Assembly (NCBI GenBank): GCA_964493785.1
Contig: CAZBPM010000006.1
Coordinates: forward strand, 1 to 64,000
From: Hyphomicrobium_A sp964493785
GTDB taxonomy: Bacteria > Pseudomonadota > Alphaproteobacteria > Rhizobiales > Hyphomicrobiaceae
Direction of reading: 5' to 3'
Length of the DNA stretch: 64,000 bases
This document shows positions 25,653 through 34,655 of the stretch, in pieces. The notes under the pieces are model-generated. The model ran no database searches. It was not told where the DNA came from and worked only from the letters and a program-made list of their open reading frames with translations. A program made the position numbers and the translations under genes. Each line of letters opens with the position of its first letter. Position 1 is the first letter of the stretch.

Positions 25653-26678
25653 GTGAGCCTGCGTTCATTCCGGCTTCGCTCGGCTTACATGATGTCCCTT
25701 CGCATTGCCTCAATGCTGACCGTCGCTGCTCTCCTTCTGGGAGGGTGCGCGCAGTCGCATCTCGACGAGATGGCATCCGATCTGTCGTCCATCGGCGGCA
25801 TCGCCGCTGCAAATGGTGCCGCTGCAAATGATGCTGCCCCAGCTGTATCAGCACCCGTTGCTGTCAGCCGTGCGGACGTCGGCCCCGTCGACGTCATCTA
25901 TGACAAGAGCGCATCGCCTGCTGATCCGGCGAAGCCGATCAAGGCTGCTGCCTGGGGCGGGACGGAAGTTCTTTCGGCTCCTCAAAAGGTGTCGGGCTGG
26001 GGCGACACGACCGTCAACAAAGGGCCGTCGCTGCCGAAGCTTGCCGATCAGGCTGCAACCGAGAAGGCCGCGCCGATCAAGGTCGCCGACGGCTGGATGC
26101 CCGATACGCGCCGCATGGTGTCGCCGGTTCCCGTGGGGCCTCCTCCCGGTCCCGGTCCGGTCGTTTGGGGCCCCGGCGTCGTGGTCCAGGCTGCGATCAC
26201 CGGCGGACCGACCGGCCATGAGCCTTATTTCCTAGATACTGGCGACCGACTGCGTGTGTTCGTCTACGGCCAGCCGAACCTTTCTCGCCTCTACACAGTC
26301 GATCAGGTCGGCAACATCGCCGTGCCGCTGATCGGCTCAGTTCAGGCCCGCGGACGCACGACCGTCGATCTGGAACGCCAGATTGCAGCGCGCCTCGGCC
26401 GCGAGTTCGTCAAAGATCCGCAGGTTACGGTCGACGTGGCGCAAAATCGGCCATTCTTCATTCTCGGCGAGGTTCGGCTGCCCGGCCAGTATCCATTCGT
26501 CTCCGGCATGACCATCGAGCAAGCGGTCGCCATCGGTGGCGGATACACCGAGCGCGCGAGCAAGCGCTCGTACCGGATCACCCGCAGGATGGGCGCCCTC
26601 GTTGACCAAATCGAAGCACCTGGCGATTACCCCTTGTGCCCGGGCGACACCGTTTATGTTTTCGAGCGGTGGTTCTGA
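25653..26678 (+). CDS. Wza-like outer-membrane polysaccharide export lipoprotein
   Basis: About 341 residues. A lipoprotein signal (VAALLLGGC) puts a lipidated Cys at the mature N-terminus. A long Ala/Pro-rich linker runs to about residue 180. The Poly_export domain then begins at YFLDTGDRLRVFVYGQPNLS and continues VDQVGNIAVPLIGSVQARG, with one SLBB-type domain (FFILGEVRLPGQYPFVSGMT). It forms the outer-membrane exit channel for the polymer. The first start is GTG at 25653; ATG at 25689 is also possible and gives a shorter signal. It leads the plus-strand export and glycosyltransferase operon. Confidence 0.9.
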   Translation: MSLRSFRLRSAYMMSLRIASMLTVAALLLGGCAQSHLDEMASDLSSIGGIAAANGAAANDAAPAVSAPVAVSRADVGPVDVIYDKSASPADPAKPIKAAAWGGTEVLSAPQKVSGWGDTTVNKGPSLPKLADQAATEKAAPIKVADGWMPDTRRMVSPVPVGPPPGPGPVVWGPGVVVQAAITGGPTGHEPYFLDTGDRLRVFVYGQPNLSRLYTVDQVGNIAVPLIGSVQARGRTTVDLERQIAARLGREFVKDPQVTVDVAQNRPFFILGEVRLPGQYPFVSGMTIEQAVAIGGGYTERASKRSYRITRRMGALVDQIEAPGDYPLCPGDTVYVFERWF

Positions 26679-26703
26679 CAATCAGTGACAGTCGAGTGCG
26701 TGC

Positions 26704-27834
26704 GTGAGTGAGCGCCTGCGTATCATCCATTGCTTTCGCGCTCCCGTCGGCGGCCTCTTCCGGCACGTTCTCGACCTGAGTGGTGCGCAGGCCGAGCGCG
26801 GACATGACGTCGGCTACATCATCGATTCAACCGTCGCCGATCCGCTGACAGAGCAGCGGCTGCAGGGCGCGTCCGAGCACCTTTCGCTGGGTATCACGCG
26901 CATTCCGATGGGACGTTTGCCCGGGCCGCGCGACCTCAAGACGAGCCGTGCCGTGCGCGATGCCGTCATCAAAGCGGGCGCGAACGTGTTGCATGGGCAT
27001 GGCGCAAAGGGTGGCGCCTATGCGCGGCTGGCGGGTCGCGACATGCGGGGCGGCTATCAACGCGCCGCCGTGTTCTACACGCCGCATGGCGGCAGCCTTC
27101 ACTACGGTGCCCGCTCGCCGCAGGGCCTGCTGTATACGGCAATCGAGAAGTATCTAGCCCGCTTCACGGACGGCCTGATCTTCGAATGCGACTTCATCCA
27201 GCGCGCCTACGACAGCCGTATCGGGGCGCCGGGCGTGCCGCGGAAGGTTGTGCCGAACGCACTGCAGCCGCGCGATTTCACGCCGCATCAGCCCAATGCC
27301 GATGCCGCCGACTTCCTGTTCATCGGCGAGCTGCGGCAGCTCAAGGGAGTGGATGTTCTGCTGGAGACGATCGCTCGGGTCGCGGCTAAGCGGCCGGTGC
27401 GAGCGGTCATCGTAGGTGCGGGGCCGGACGCCGCGTCGTTTCACGAATTGGCGACGAAGCTCGGCCTGGAAGGGATCGTCTCGTTTCCGGGCGCGATGCC
27501 GGCGCAAGCCGCCTTTGCCCTGGGTCGATGCCTGGTTGTGCCATCCCGGGCCGAGAGCATGCCCTACATTGTCCTGGAAGCGGCCGCTGCGGGCGTTCCA
27601 TTGCTGGCAACGAACGTCGGCGGAGTGCCGGAAATCGTTAACGGCACTGATACGCTGCTGCTGCCGCCGGGCGACGTCTCTGCCCTAGCGGCGGCGATGC
27701 ATCTCTATCTCGATGCTCCCGAGGCTGCACAACAGCGTGCCGAGCGCCTGAAAGCAGCGGTTGCGGAGCGTTTCACGGTCGATCGAGCGGCCGAGTCCGT
27801 GCTCGCCTTCTACGCCGAGCAGCTATTCCGGTAA
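26704..27834 (+). CDS. Family 4 glycosyltransferase
   Basis: A 376-residue GT-B fold enzyme. The N-terminal domain has VGGLFRHVLDLSGAQAERGH (acceptor side). The C-terminal domain has FLFIGELRQLKGVDVLLE, then the donor-binding stretch VVPSRAESMPYIVLEAAAAG with the EX7E arrangement, and GVPEIVNGTDTLLLPPGD. It adds a sugar to the lipid-linked repeat unit at the cytoplasmic face; the sugar cannot be read from sequence. Starts with GTG at 26704, 25 bases after the Wza-like gene, so it is in the same operon. Confidence 0.92.
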   Translation: MSERLRIIHCFRAPVGGLFRHVLDLSGAQAERGHDVGYIIDSTVADPLTEQRLQGASEHLSLGITRIPMGRLPGPRDLKTSRAVRDAVIKAGANVLHGHGAKGGAYARLAGRDMRGGYQRAAVFYTPHGGSLHYGARSPQGLLYTAIEKYLARFTDGLIFECDFIQRAYDSRIGAPGVPRKVVPNALQPRDFTPHQPNADAADFLFIGELRQLKGVDVLLETIARVAAKRPVRAVIVGAGPDAASFHELATKLGLEGIVSFPGAMPAQAAFALGRCLVVPSRAESMPYIVLEAAAAGVPLLATNVGGVPEIVNGTDTLLLPPGDVSALAAAMHLYLDAPEAAQQRAERLKAAVAERFTVDRAAESVLAFYAEQLFR

Positions 27835-27941
27835 CCCTATCCGGAAAGCTTACCGTCGCAGCGCGCCAGTTCTGAGCGGCTGGCACGAAGCCTGCTCTTG
27901 AAGGGGTAGTTCGTGAACACCCGCACACAGGTCTCCCCTAA

Positions 27942-29444
27942 ATGCTCGACATCGGCCGCGCGCCCCTCTCTGGTCTTGGTCAAGCGACGCGTACCCGCCC
28001 TCGCCTGGCGGATTTCCGCTTCGACGACAAGACGCGGCACATCTCCATGGTGGTCATCCGGGGTGGCGTGCGCGTCTGCGACATCGCGCTGATCTTCGTG
28101 CTCGGGTTTGCGGTAGCTCTGTTCTACGTCGAAGAACCGACGATCATCGGTAACACCTACTACATGGCGGCCATCGGCATGACCGCGGTCGGCACGGTCG
28201 CCGCCTTCGACATGCTGGGGCTCTACTCTCGCGCGTGCTTCAACTCGTTCATCCGCCAGGCGCCGCGCCTGCTGCTGGCGTGGACGGTGGTGTTCGCGCT
28301 GCTGCTCGCGGCCGTGTTCTTCCTCAAGGTCGGCCAGGATTTCTCGCGCGTGTGGTTCGCCTCTTGGTATGTCGTCGGCGCGGTGGTGCTGCTGGCGGAG
28401 CGCCTGGTCGTGGCCGGCATCGTGCGCCACTGGACCCGGCAGGGCCGCGTCTACCGTCGCGCCGCGATCTACGGCAGTGGTGCCATCTCAGAGAAGCTGC
28501 TGAACGACCTCGAGGGCGATGTCGACGCCGACGTCCGCATCACCGGCATTTTCGATGACCGCGGCGATGATCGCGTCGCGCGGATCGTGGCGGGCTATCC
28601 GCACATGGGCGGGCTCAAGCAGCTCGAAGCCTTTGCGCGCAGTTCGCGCCTCGACCTTGTCATCGTGGCGCTGCCGATCACGGCGGAACAGCGCGTGATC
28701 GAGGTGACGCGCGCTCTTGCGGTACTGCCTGCCGAGATCAAGCTTCCGGCCCGCTCTACCGAACTGCGCTTCACCCCCGGTACCTACTCGCACGTCGGCA
28801 ACGTCGCCATGATCGACCTGCTGGCAAAGCCGATCGCTGACTGGGGCTCGGTCGCCAAGTGGACGTTCGATAAGATCGTCGGCGCACTAGCGCTGGTGCT
28901 GTTGGCGCCGCTGATGCTGCTGGTTGCCGCCGCGATCAAGCTCGACAGCCGCGGCCCGGCTCTATTCCGTCAGAAGCGCTACGGCTACAACAACGAGCTG
29001 GTCGAGGTATTCAAGTTCCGCTCCATGTACACCGACCGCTGCGATGTGAATGCTTCAAAGCTCGTCACCAAGGACGACCCGCGCGTGACGCGCGTCGGCC
29101 GCTTCATCCGCAAGACCAGCATCGACGAGCTGCCACAGCTCTTCAACGTCATCCTCGGCAACCTGTCGCTGGTGGGGCCACGCCCGCACGCGCTGGAGGC
29201 CAAGGCGGCCGGCAGCCTCTACGACAACGTCGTCGACGGCTACTTCGGCCGCCACAAGGTGAAGCCGGGCATCACCGGCTGGGCGCAGATCAACGGCTGG
29301 CGCGGCGAGACCGACACGCCGGAGAAGATCCAGAAGCGCGTTGAATGCGATATTTACTATATCGAGAACTGGTCGCTGCTACTCGACGCCTACATCCTGT
29401 TCAAGACGCCCTTCGCGCTGCTCAAATCCGAAAACGCCTACTGA
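27942..29444 (+). CDS. Undecaprenyl-phosphate hexose-1-phosphate transferase (polyprenyl initiating enzyme)
   Basis: A 500-residue inner-membrane protein. The N-terminal part has four to five helices, then a CoA-binding-like domain (YRRAAIYGSGAISEKLLNDL) and a final helix (FDKIVGALALVLLAPLMLL). The C-terminal catalytic domain has SRGPALFRQKRYGYN, FKFRSMYTD, RKTSIDELPQLFNV, LVGPRPHA and KPGITGWAQINGWRGET, as in WcaJ/PssZ/HfsE. It starts repeat-unit synthesis by moving a hexose phosphate to the lipid carrier. Third gene of the plus-strand polysaccharide operon, 107 bases after the glycosyltransferase. Confidence 0.94.
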   Translation: MLDIGRAPLSGLGQATRTRPRLADFRFDDKTRHISMVVIRGGVRVCDIALIFVLGFAVALFYVEEPTIIGNTYYMAAIGMTAVGTVAAFDMLGLYSRACFNSFIRQAPRLLLAWTVVFALLLAAVFFLKVGQDFSRVWFASWYVVGAVVLLAERLVVAGIVRHWTRQGRVYRRAAIYGSGAISEKLLNDLEGDVDADVRITGIFDDRGDDRVARIVAGYPHMGGLKQLEAFARSSRLDLVIVALPITAEQRVIEVTRALAVLPAEIKLPARSTELRFTPGTYSHVGNVAMIDLLAKPIADWGSVAKWTFDKIVGALALVLLAPLMLLVAAAIKLDSRGPALFRQKRYGYNNELVEVFKFRSMYTDRCDVNASKLVTKDDPRVTRVGRFIRKTSIDELPQLFNVILGNLSLVGPRPHALEAKAAGSLYDNVVDGYFGRHKVKPGITGWAQINGWRGETDTPEKIQKRVECDIYYIENWSLLLDAYILFKTPFALLKSENAY

Positions 29445-29467
29445 CGGCGGCGCGCAGGGATCCGAAG

Positions 29468-30841
29468 ATGACCGGGATGGCTCAGGCCGCCACGACGATC
29501 TCCCTCATCAAAGGGAATGCCGGCCCGCTGCCAGAGAAGAAGCGCGGCGTCGTGACCTGGCTTGCGCTGGCGGCCGTGGCGCTCACCTTCGTGACCAGCG
29601 GCGTCGTGTTCTCAGAGCCGGCGCCGGTCGATGCGCTGTCCATAGGTCTCATCGTGCTGCTGCCAACGGTCGGACTGGTCGCGTTCAACCGCGGCCTAAT
29701 GGCATTCGGTGCGCTCTGGCTGGTGGCAGGCGCGGGGGCACTCATCGCGGCGACGTTCTCTCATAACTCCGAGGCGACCAACATCCACGTGGCGGTGACG
29801 ATCTATCTATATGCCGCGTGCTTTGTCATCGCAGGCTTCGTCGCCTATTCGCCGGGCCCGCACGCACGGCTGATCCTCAACGCGTGGACGGTCGCGGCGA
29901 TCGTCGCGGGGCTGGCCGGCATCATCGGCTATTTCGGTCTGCTGCCCGGGGCGAGCGATATGTTCACGCGCTATGACCGCGCCACCGGGACGTTCAAGGA
30001 TCCGAACGTCTTCGGGCCGTTCCTCATCGTTCCGGTTCTCTATCAATTGAATGTCGCACTGGAGCGCTCATTCCGCGGGATGATTGTGCCGCTCGGCATT
30101 GCCGGGCTCCTGATACTCGCGGTGTTCCTGAGTTTCTCGCGCGGCGCGTGGATCAATCTTGCGCTGGCGATCGCAATCTTCGGCTACCTCGCCATGGCGA
30201 CTTCGCGCCGCTCCGCCGTGCGCCTCAAGATCATCGCCCTGCTCGCGCTCGGCAGCATCCTGGCAGCAGCCGTCGTGCTGCTGGCGCTGAGTAACGACAA
30301 GGTGCGCGATCTGGTCAGTCAGCGCGCGACGCTCGATCAGTCCTATGACACGGGGGCGGAGGGGCGCTTCGGCGGGCAGGAAAAGGCCGTGAACCTCATT
30401 CTCGAGCACCCGCTCGGGATCGGCGCGCAGGAGTTCACCTCGCGCTATCACCACGAAGAGGTCCACAACGTCTACCTGACGATCATGCTGAGCGCGGGAT
30501 GGCTCGGCGGTGGCTTCTACTGGGTGCTCGTCGGGCTGACGATCGTGCTCGGTCTGCGCCATGCGCTGAAGTCGACGGAACTGCGCCTGCTGTTCCTGTC
30601 TGTCTATGCGGTGTTCGTCGCCACGGCTTTCGAGGGCATCATCATCGACAGCGATCACTGGCGGCACTTCTATGTGCTGATGGCCATCATCTGGGGCATG
30701 ATGACGTCAACGGCGTCGCAGCCGGGCGCGACCGTCACGCCGCGCCGTGCCGCGCGCATCGTGGGCGAGGCAGTGACTGCGCCTGCTGCCGCTCGTCCGC
30801 GGCGCGGAAGGCTGCTAGGTCCGGCATTGCGTCCCGTCTAG
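29468..30841 (+). CDS. O-antigen ligase/Wzy-like membrane polymerase
   Basis: A protein of about 457 residues with 10 to 12 hydrophobic helices. The large periplasmic loop between GSILAAAVVLLAL and the last helices contains AEGRFGGQEKAVNLILEHPL and HHEEVHNVYLTIMLSAGWLG. The latter is the conserved His motif of the WaaL/Wzy_C family. It probably polymerises the repeat units. The start (MTGMAQAA, ATG at 29468) lies 24 bases after the initiating transferase. An earlier frame overlaps that gene and was rejected. Ligase versus polymerase cannot be separated by sequence; the operon favours polymerase. Confidence 0.88.
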   Translation: MTGMAQAATTISLIKGNAGPLPEKKRGVVTWLALAAVALTFVTSGVVFSEPAPVDALSIGLIVLLPTVGLVAFNRGLMAFGALWLVAGAGALIAATFSHNSEATNIHVAVTIYLYAACFVIAGFVAYSPGPHARLILNAWTVAAIVAGLAGIIGYFGLLPGASDMFTRYDRATGTFKDPNVFGPFLIVPVLYQLNVALERSFRGMIVPLGIAGLLILAVFLSFSRGAWINLALAIAIFGYLAMATSRRSAVRLKIIALLALGSILAAAVVLLALSNDKVRDLVSQRATLDQSYDTGAEGRFGGQEKAVNLILEHPLGIGAQEFTSRYHHEEVHNVYLTIMLSAGWLGGGFYWVLVGLTIVLGLRHALKSTELRLLFLSVYAVFVATAFEGIIIDSDHWRHFYVLMAIIWGMMTSTASQPGATVTPRRAARIVGEAVTAPAAARPRRGRLLGPALRPV

Positions 30842-30848
30842 GCGCCGC

Positions 30849-31991
30849 TCAAGCAATAATGCGCAGGTGATTGTCGAACGAGCGGCCGGGGAAGGTCATC
30901 GTCGAAAGGTGCGTATGGTCCGGCGCATCGACCTGCACGACGCCCATGCCGGATGTCATAGCGAAGCTCTGATCGGAGGCGCCGGTGATGCCGCAGCTGT
31001 CGAGCAGCATGGTCTCGCCGACGACGGCGAACCTCTCCGTGTCGACGTAGACGATGCGTCCGGCGCGCGGGGCGGAGGCTGCCAGCAGGCGGCCGTTGCC
31101 GGCGATGGCGACCGCGCCGATGTAGCCCGCTAAGCTCGCACCCATGGGCTGCTTCGGTTCGATGAGGCGCAGCGGCTTGTCGATGCCGGCGCAGCCGATG
31201 AGGTCGGGCGCGTCGCTTTCGGCGCCTTCCCACTGGCACCCGAACCAGACGGCGCCGCTTGCATCCTGCGCCAGATGGCGGATCGAAAGCTTATGCAGCG
31301 CGCCGGTCTGCTTGTGCTGGCTGATAAGCCGGCCGTTGGTGGCGTCGACGAATGCGAGCGAAGGCTCCATCGTCTCGACGTTGAGCTTCTCGCGGCCGGT
31401 CGTGCCGGGCTCGATGTGCGTCTCGATTCCACCGTTGGCTATGGCGAGCGTCTTGCCGTCGGCAAGCAGGATCGCCTCGTGCGGACCGATGCCGTAGGTC
31501 GGGAACTCGCCGACGCGGCGATAGCCGCCGCCCGCATCGTAGACGCCGATCAAGCCGGCGCGGGTTTCGTTGTCGTGCTCCGTGGCATACAGCAACCGCC
31601 CATCGTGCGAGAACGTGCCATGGCCGTAGAAGTGGCGGTTGGCAGGCGTCGTGAAGAGGGCGGGCTCGCGGCGTCCACGGATATCGAAGGCGAGCGCGAA
31701 TGAGCCGGGACGGCGCGCGAACACCACGGCTTCGCCGCTCGCGCGATCGAGAGCTATGTCGTGACCTCTGCCGTCCAAGGGCAGCTCGCGCAGGACGCTG
31801 CCGTCGAGCGACATAACGACGACGGAGAAGGATCCATCGGGCCTGCGGCAGGCCGCGATGAAGTCACCCGGAGCCACGGGAATTTGATCTTCGTCAGCGG
31901 CGTCAAGCACGCCAGCGAATGCGCTCGATACGCCGGCAGATGCCAGCGAGAGCGCGGTTCCGATCAGTAGGTGTCGCCGATCAATCGCCAT
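30849..31991 (-). CDS. DUF1513 beta-propeller exported protein
   Basis: A 380-residue protein with an N-terminal export signal beginning MAIDRRHLLIGTALSLASAG (Arg pair before the hydrophobic core, Tat-like). The rest is beta-propeller-like, with YGHGTFSHDGRLLYATEHD, GIGPHEAILLADGKTLAIANG and HLSIRHLAQ-type blades, matching DUF1513. DUF1513 proteins occur at the end of imelysin/di-heme clusters and are thought to act in periplasmic iron handling, without proven function. Its start overlaps the end of the upstream imelysin gene by 11 bases, so the two are translationally linked. Convergent with the polysaccharide operon. Confidence 0.87.
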   Translation of the reverse strand: MAIDRRHLLIGTALSLASAGVSSAFAGVLDAADEDQIPVAPGDFIAACRRPDGSFSVVVMSLDGSVLRELPLDGRGHDIALDRASGEAVVFARRPGSFALAFDIRGRREPALFTTPANRHFYGHGTFSHDGRLLYATEHDNETRAGLIGVYDAGGGYRRVGEFPTYGIGPHEAILLADGKTLAIANGGIETHIEPGTTGREKLNVETMEPSLAFVDATNGRLISQHKQTGALHKLSIRHLAQDASGAVWFGCQWEGAESDAPDLIGCAGIDKPLRLIEPKQPMGASLAGYIGAVAIAGNGRLLAASAPRAGRIVYVDTERFAVVGETMLLDSCGITGASDQSFAMTSGMGVVQVDAPDHTHLSTMTFPGRSFDNHLRIIA

Positions 31992-33084
31992 CGAGCTCGT
32001 TGAACCCTATTGCCAGCCCCGCCAGCGGCGCGATCTCGCGCCCGACGAGCTTGCGGATGCCTTCGATATGGAAGCGCACCATGCGCAGCTCACGCGCCCG
32101 GTCTGCGTTGTCCTTGGCGCGCGGTATCCCTTCTATCGCACGCGGGGCGTCGCGGGCCAGCCGCTCGAATGCCGCGTCGATCCAGCGCGGCATCCAGGCT
32201 TTCTCGCTCGGCATGCTGCTGGCCAGCCCCATGGTCTGGTAAAGGTCCTTGGCCGAGGCCACCCCTGCGGCAGCATAGCGTGCGGACAATCCGGCGCGCT
32301 GGAACGGCAGGCGCGGCGCTTTTTCCGGGGTCGCGAGCACCGCGATCATCGGAGCAATCTCGCGGTCCTGGATCATCTGCAGGCCGGTGATCAGGGCGCG
32401 CGCGAAATCGCCGGCCGGCTCCTCGGTGCTCTTGTAGCGCGGATCATCGGGGCGCGGCGCCACCATGCGGCTGCGCCAGCCGTCGTCGCCTTGCCATTCG
32501 GTAAGTAGCTCCTCAGCGAGAGCATGCGTAGAATGCGCCATCGTGCGCGCGAGTGCGCAACGGTAGCGTGCATCCTCGTCGCCGCCGGTGATGGGTTTTT
32601 TGTCGTCGTGAAGAAGTATCTCGAGGGCGGAGATGCCTTGCACCGCAGCGCTGCGCTTGGCGAGTGCGGCCGGATCGAGTGCTGCTTGATCTCGCTTGGC
32701 GACGAGCGCGGAGACTTGGCGCTGTGTGACGCCGCGCGGATCGGGCCAAAAATCAAAGCGCTCGGGCCGTCCGACTTGCGACAGGGGACCGAAACGCAGG
32801 AACTCGACCGCCCCCCACGCGAGGACAGCGTCGGCATAATCTTTCTCGAGCGCTGCGGCCGCCTTCTTGTCGCCGGCGCACGTGCGGTCGAGTGTCGCCG
32901 CGAGCTTGCCGGTGGTCTTCGCCAGCGTCGTGAAGCGCGGCAGGACATACTTGTCGATGACGCGGGCGTTGAGCTTGGAGAACGAGGGAGCCACGGGCGC
33001 TGCCGCGGCCGAGCCCCAAACGTCGGCGGCGGCCAGCAGCAGCAAACCGGCAACGATCAACTTGCGCGCGAATTTCAGGTTCAT
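31981..33084 (-). CDS. Imelysin-family exported protein (HxxE motif lost)
   Basis: A protein of about 367 residues from the ATG at 33084 with a signal peptide (KLIVAGLLLLAAADVWG). It has the imelysin two-helix-bundle repeats: AVEFLRFGPLSQVGRPERFD and VQGISALEILLHDD. The latter replaces the GxHxxE motif, with Ser where the His should be. It ends LAIGFNELDGD. Imelysins are periplasmic or lipid-anchored iron-regulated proteins. Closest in this window to the third imelysin at 36140, which shares the FGP, RLD/RFD and GFNxLDGD features. Divergent from irpA and overlapping DUF1513 downstream. Confidence 0.88.
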   Translation of the reverse strand: MNLKFARKLIVAGLLLLAAADVWGSAAAAPVAPSFSKLNARVIDKYVLPRFTTLAKTTGKLAATLDRTCAGDKKAAAALEKDYADAVLAWGAVEFLRFGPLSQVGRPERFDFWPDPRGVTQRQVSALVAKRDQAALDPAALAKRSAAVQGISALEILLHDDKKPITGGDEDARYRCALARTMAHSTHALAEELLTEWQGDDGWRSRMVAPRPDDPRYKSTEEPAGDFARALITGLQMIQDREIAPMIAVLATPEKAPRLPFQRAGLSARYAAAGVASAKDLYQTMGLASSMPSEKAWMPRWIDAAFERLARDAPRAIEGIPRAKDNADRARELRMVRFHIEGIRKLVGREIAPLAGLAIGFNELDGD

Positions 33085-33231
33085 CGTCGTTATGCTGCCA
33101 AGCGACGCTGGAAGATTAGCCGTCATTGGGGTTGCCAGTCACCAGCAACCTCGGACACGCTAGACTGGCGCGCGGCGGTGACATTCGTTGGGCAGTGTCA
33201 TAGTGCGTCAGCAGGGAAAAATAATCTTGAC

Positions 33232-33246
33232 TTGCATAGTCTGCAA
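33232..33246. promoter_or_regulatory. Palindrome in the divergent imelysin promoter region
   Basis: TTGCA-N5-TGCAA, a perfect inverted repeat in the 255-base region between two divergent imelysin genes. It overlaps a possible -35 (TTGACT at 33228). The form suggests a Fur-family site, but I cannot confirm which regulator. Confidence 0.4.
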
Positions 33247-33339
33247 TCATTCACATCGTCCCCAGCGAGCGGTCACGCGGCCGCTGACCGGAATCGGGGG
33301 ACGCGCACGGCGGGTTCCCACCAGCAAAGGTCCAAGAAC

Positions 33340-34617
33340 ATGCTGAAGAAACTTGCCGCGACAGCATCGCTTTTCATCGTCGCGGCATTGCCACTGCCGG
33401 CGATGGCGCAGAACGCTCCGTCGGTGGCGGACGTCGCCAAGACCTATGCCGACATCGCGGAAGCCGGGTACGCAGATTCGCTCGGCGAAGCGCGCAAGCT
33501 CAAGGCGGCAATCGACGCGCTGGTGAAATCGCCGTCGGACGAGACCCTCGGCGCGGCGCGCAAGGCGTGGATCGGGGCGCGCGTGCCCTACATGCAGACG
33601 GAGGCTTTCCGCTTCGGCAACAAGATCGTCGATGACTGGGAGGGACGCGTCAACGCATGGCCGCTCGACGAAGGTCTGATCGACTACGTGTCGCAGGATT
33701 ACGTCGATCAGGCGAATGAAAACAACGATCTCTATGCGGCGAACGTGATTGCCAATACGTCGATCAAGATCGGCGGCGAAGCGGTGGACACCTCGAAGAT
33801 CACCAAGGATCTTCTCGCCGACAAGCTGCGCGAGGCGGGCGGGGTCGAGACCAACGTCGCCACCGGCTACCACGCAATTGAATTCCTGCTGTGGGGACAA
33901 GACCTCAACGGCACGAACCCAGGCGCGGGAGCGCGGCCGGCGACCGACTATGACACCAAGGCCTGCACCAACGGCCATTGCGACCGGCGCGCGCAATACC
34001 TGGAAGCGGCCATGGATCTGTTGCTCGACGATCTCGAATTCATGACGGCGCAGTGGGGCCCTGATGGCGCGGCGCGCAAGGCGGTGATGGCGGACGACGG
34101 CCGCGCCGGGCTTGCAGCCCTGTTCAAGGGGCTCGGCAGCCTTTCCTACGGCGAGCTGGCGGGCGAGCGCATGAAGCTCGGCCTGCTGATCCACGACCCG
34201 GAGGAAGAGCAGGACTGCTTCTCCGACAACACGTACAACTCGCACTATTTCGACGCGCTCGGCATTCGCAATGTCTACCTCGGCTCCTACAAGCGCGTTG
34301 ACGGATCGACCGTGTCGGGGCCCAGCGCATCCGATCTCGTCAAGGCCAAGTCGCCCGAAGCCGACCAGCGCACACGCGCGGCGCTGGATGAGACGATGAA
34401 GCGGATGCGGGCGATCGTCGACAGGGCCAATGTCGGCGAGGCCTACGATCAGTTGATCGGCGAAGGGAACGAGGCAGGCAACGCGCTCATCGATCAGGCG
34501 ATCCAGGCTCTGATCGCACAGTCGAAGGAGTTCGAACGCAACATCGCTGCTCTGGAGCTGAAGGCAATCGAATTCGAAGGATCTGACAGCCTAGACAGTC
34601 CGGGGGCGGTCCGATGA
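33340..34617 (+). CDS. irpA: Imelysin family protein, IrpA type
   Basis: A 425-residue exported protein. The signal peptide is LAATASLFIVAALPLPAMA. It carries the imelysin motif GYHAIEFLLWGQD near residue 177, with His178 and Glu181 of GxHxxE intact. Other family marks are WIGARVPYMQTEAFRFGN, FKGLGSLSYGELAGERM and EQDCFSDNTYNSHYFD. It is homologous to the cyanobacterial iron-regulated protein IrpA. The ATG at 33340 follows AAAGG; an open frame continues far upstream, antisense to the divergent imelysin gene, and is not real. It heads an operon with the di-heme oxidoreductase and another imelysin. Confidence 0.92.
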   Translation: MLKKLAATASLFIVAALPLPAMAQNAPSVADVAKTYADIAEAGYADSLGEARKLKAAIDALVKSPSDETLGAARKAWIGARVPYMQTEAFRFGNKIVDDWEGRVNAWPLDEGLIDYVSQDYVDQANENNDLYAANVIANTSIKIGGEAVDTSKITKDLLADKLREAGGVETNVATGYHAIEFLLWGQDLNGTNPGAGARPATDYDTKACTNGHCDRRAQYLEAAMDLLLDDLEFMTAQWGPDGAARKAVMADDGRAGLAALFKGLGSLSYGELAGERMKLGLLIHDPEEEQDCFSDNTYNSHYFDALGIRNVYLGSYKRVDGSTVSGPSASDLVKAKSPEADQRTRAALDETMKRMRAIVDRANVGEAYDQLIGEGNEAGNALIDQAIQALIAQSKEFERNIAALELKAIEFEGSDSLDSPGAVR

Positions 34618-34655
34618 TGCCGGATGCCGTGACAGGGTAATCGCGCATAAGCGGC

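Noticed and set aside
32524..33339. Long N-terminal extension of IrpA
   Set aside because: It is antisense to the divergent imelysin; the signal peptide at 33340 marks the true start.
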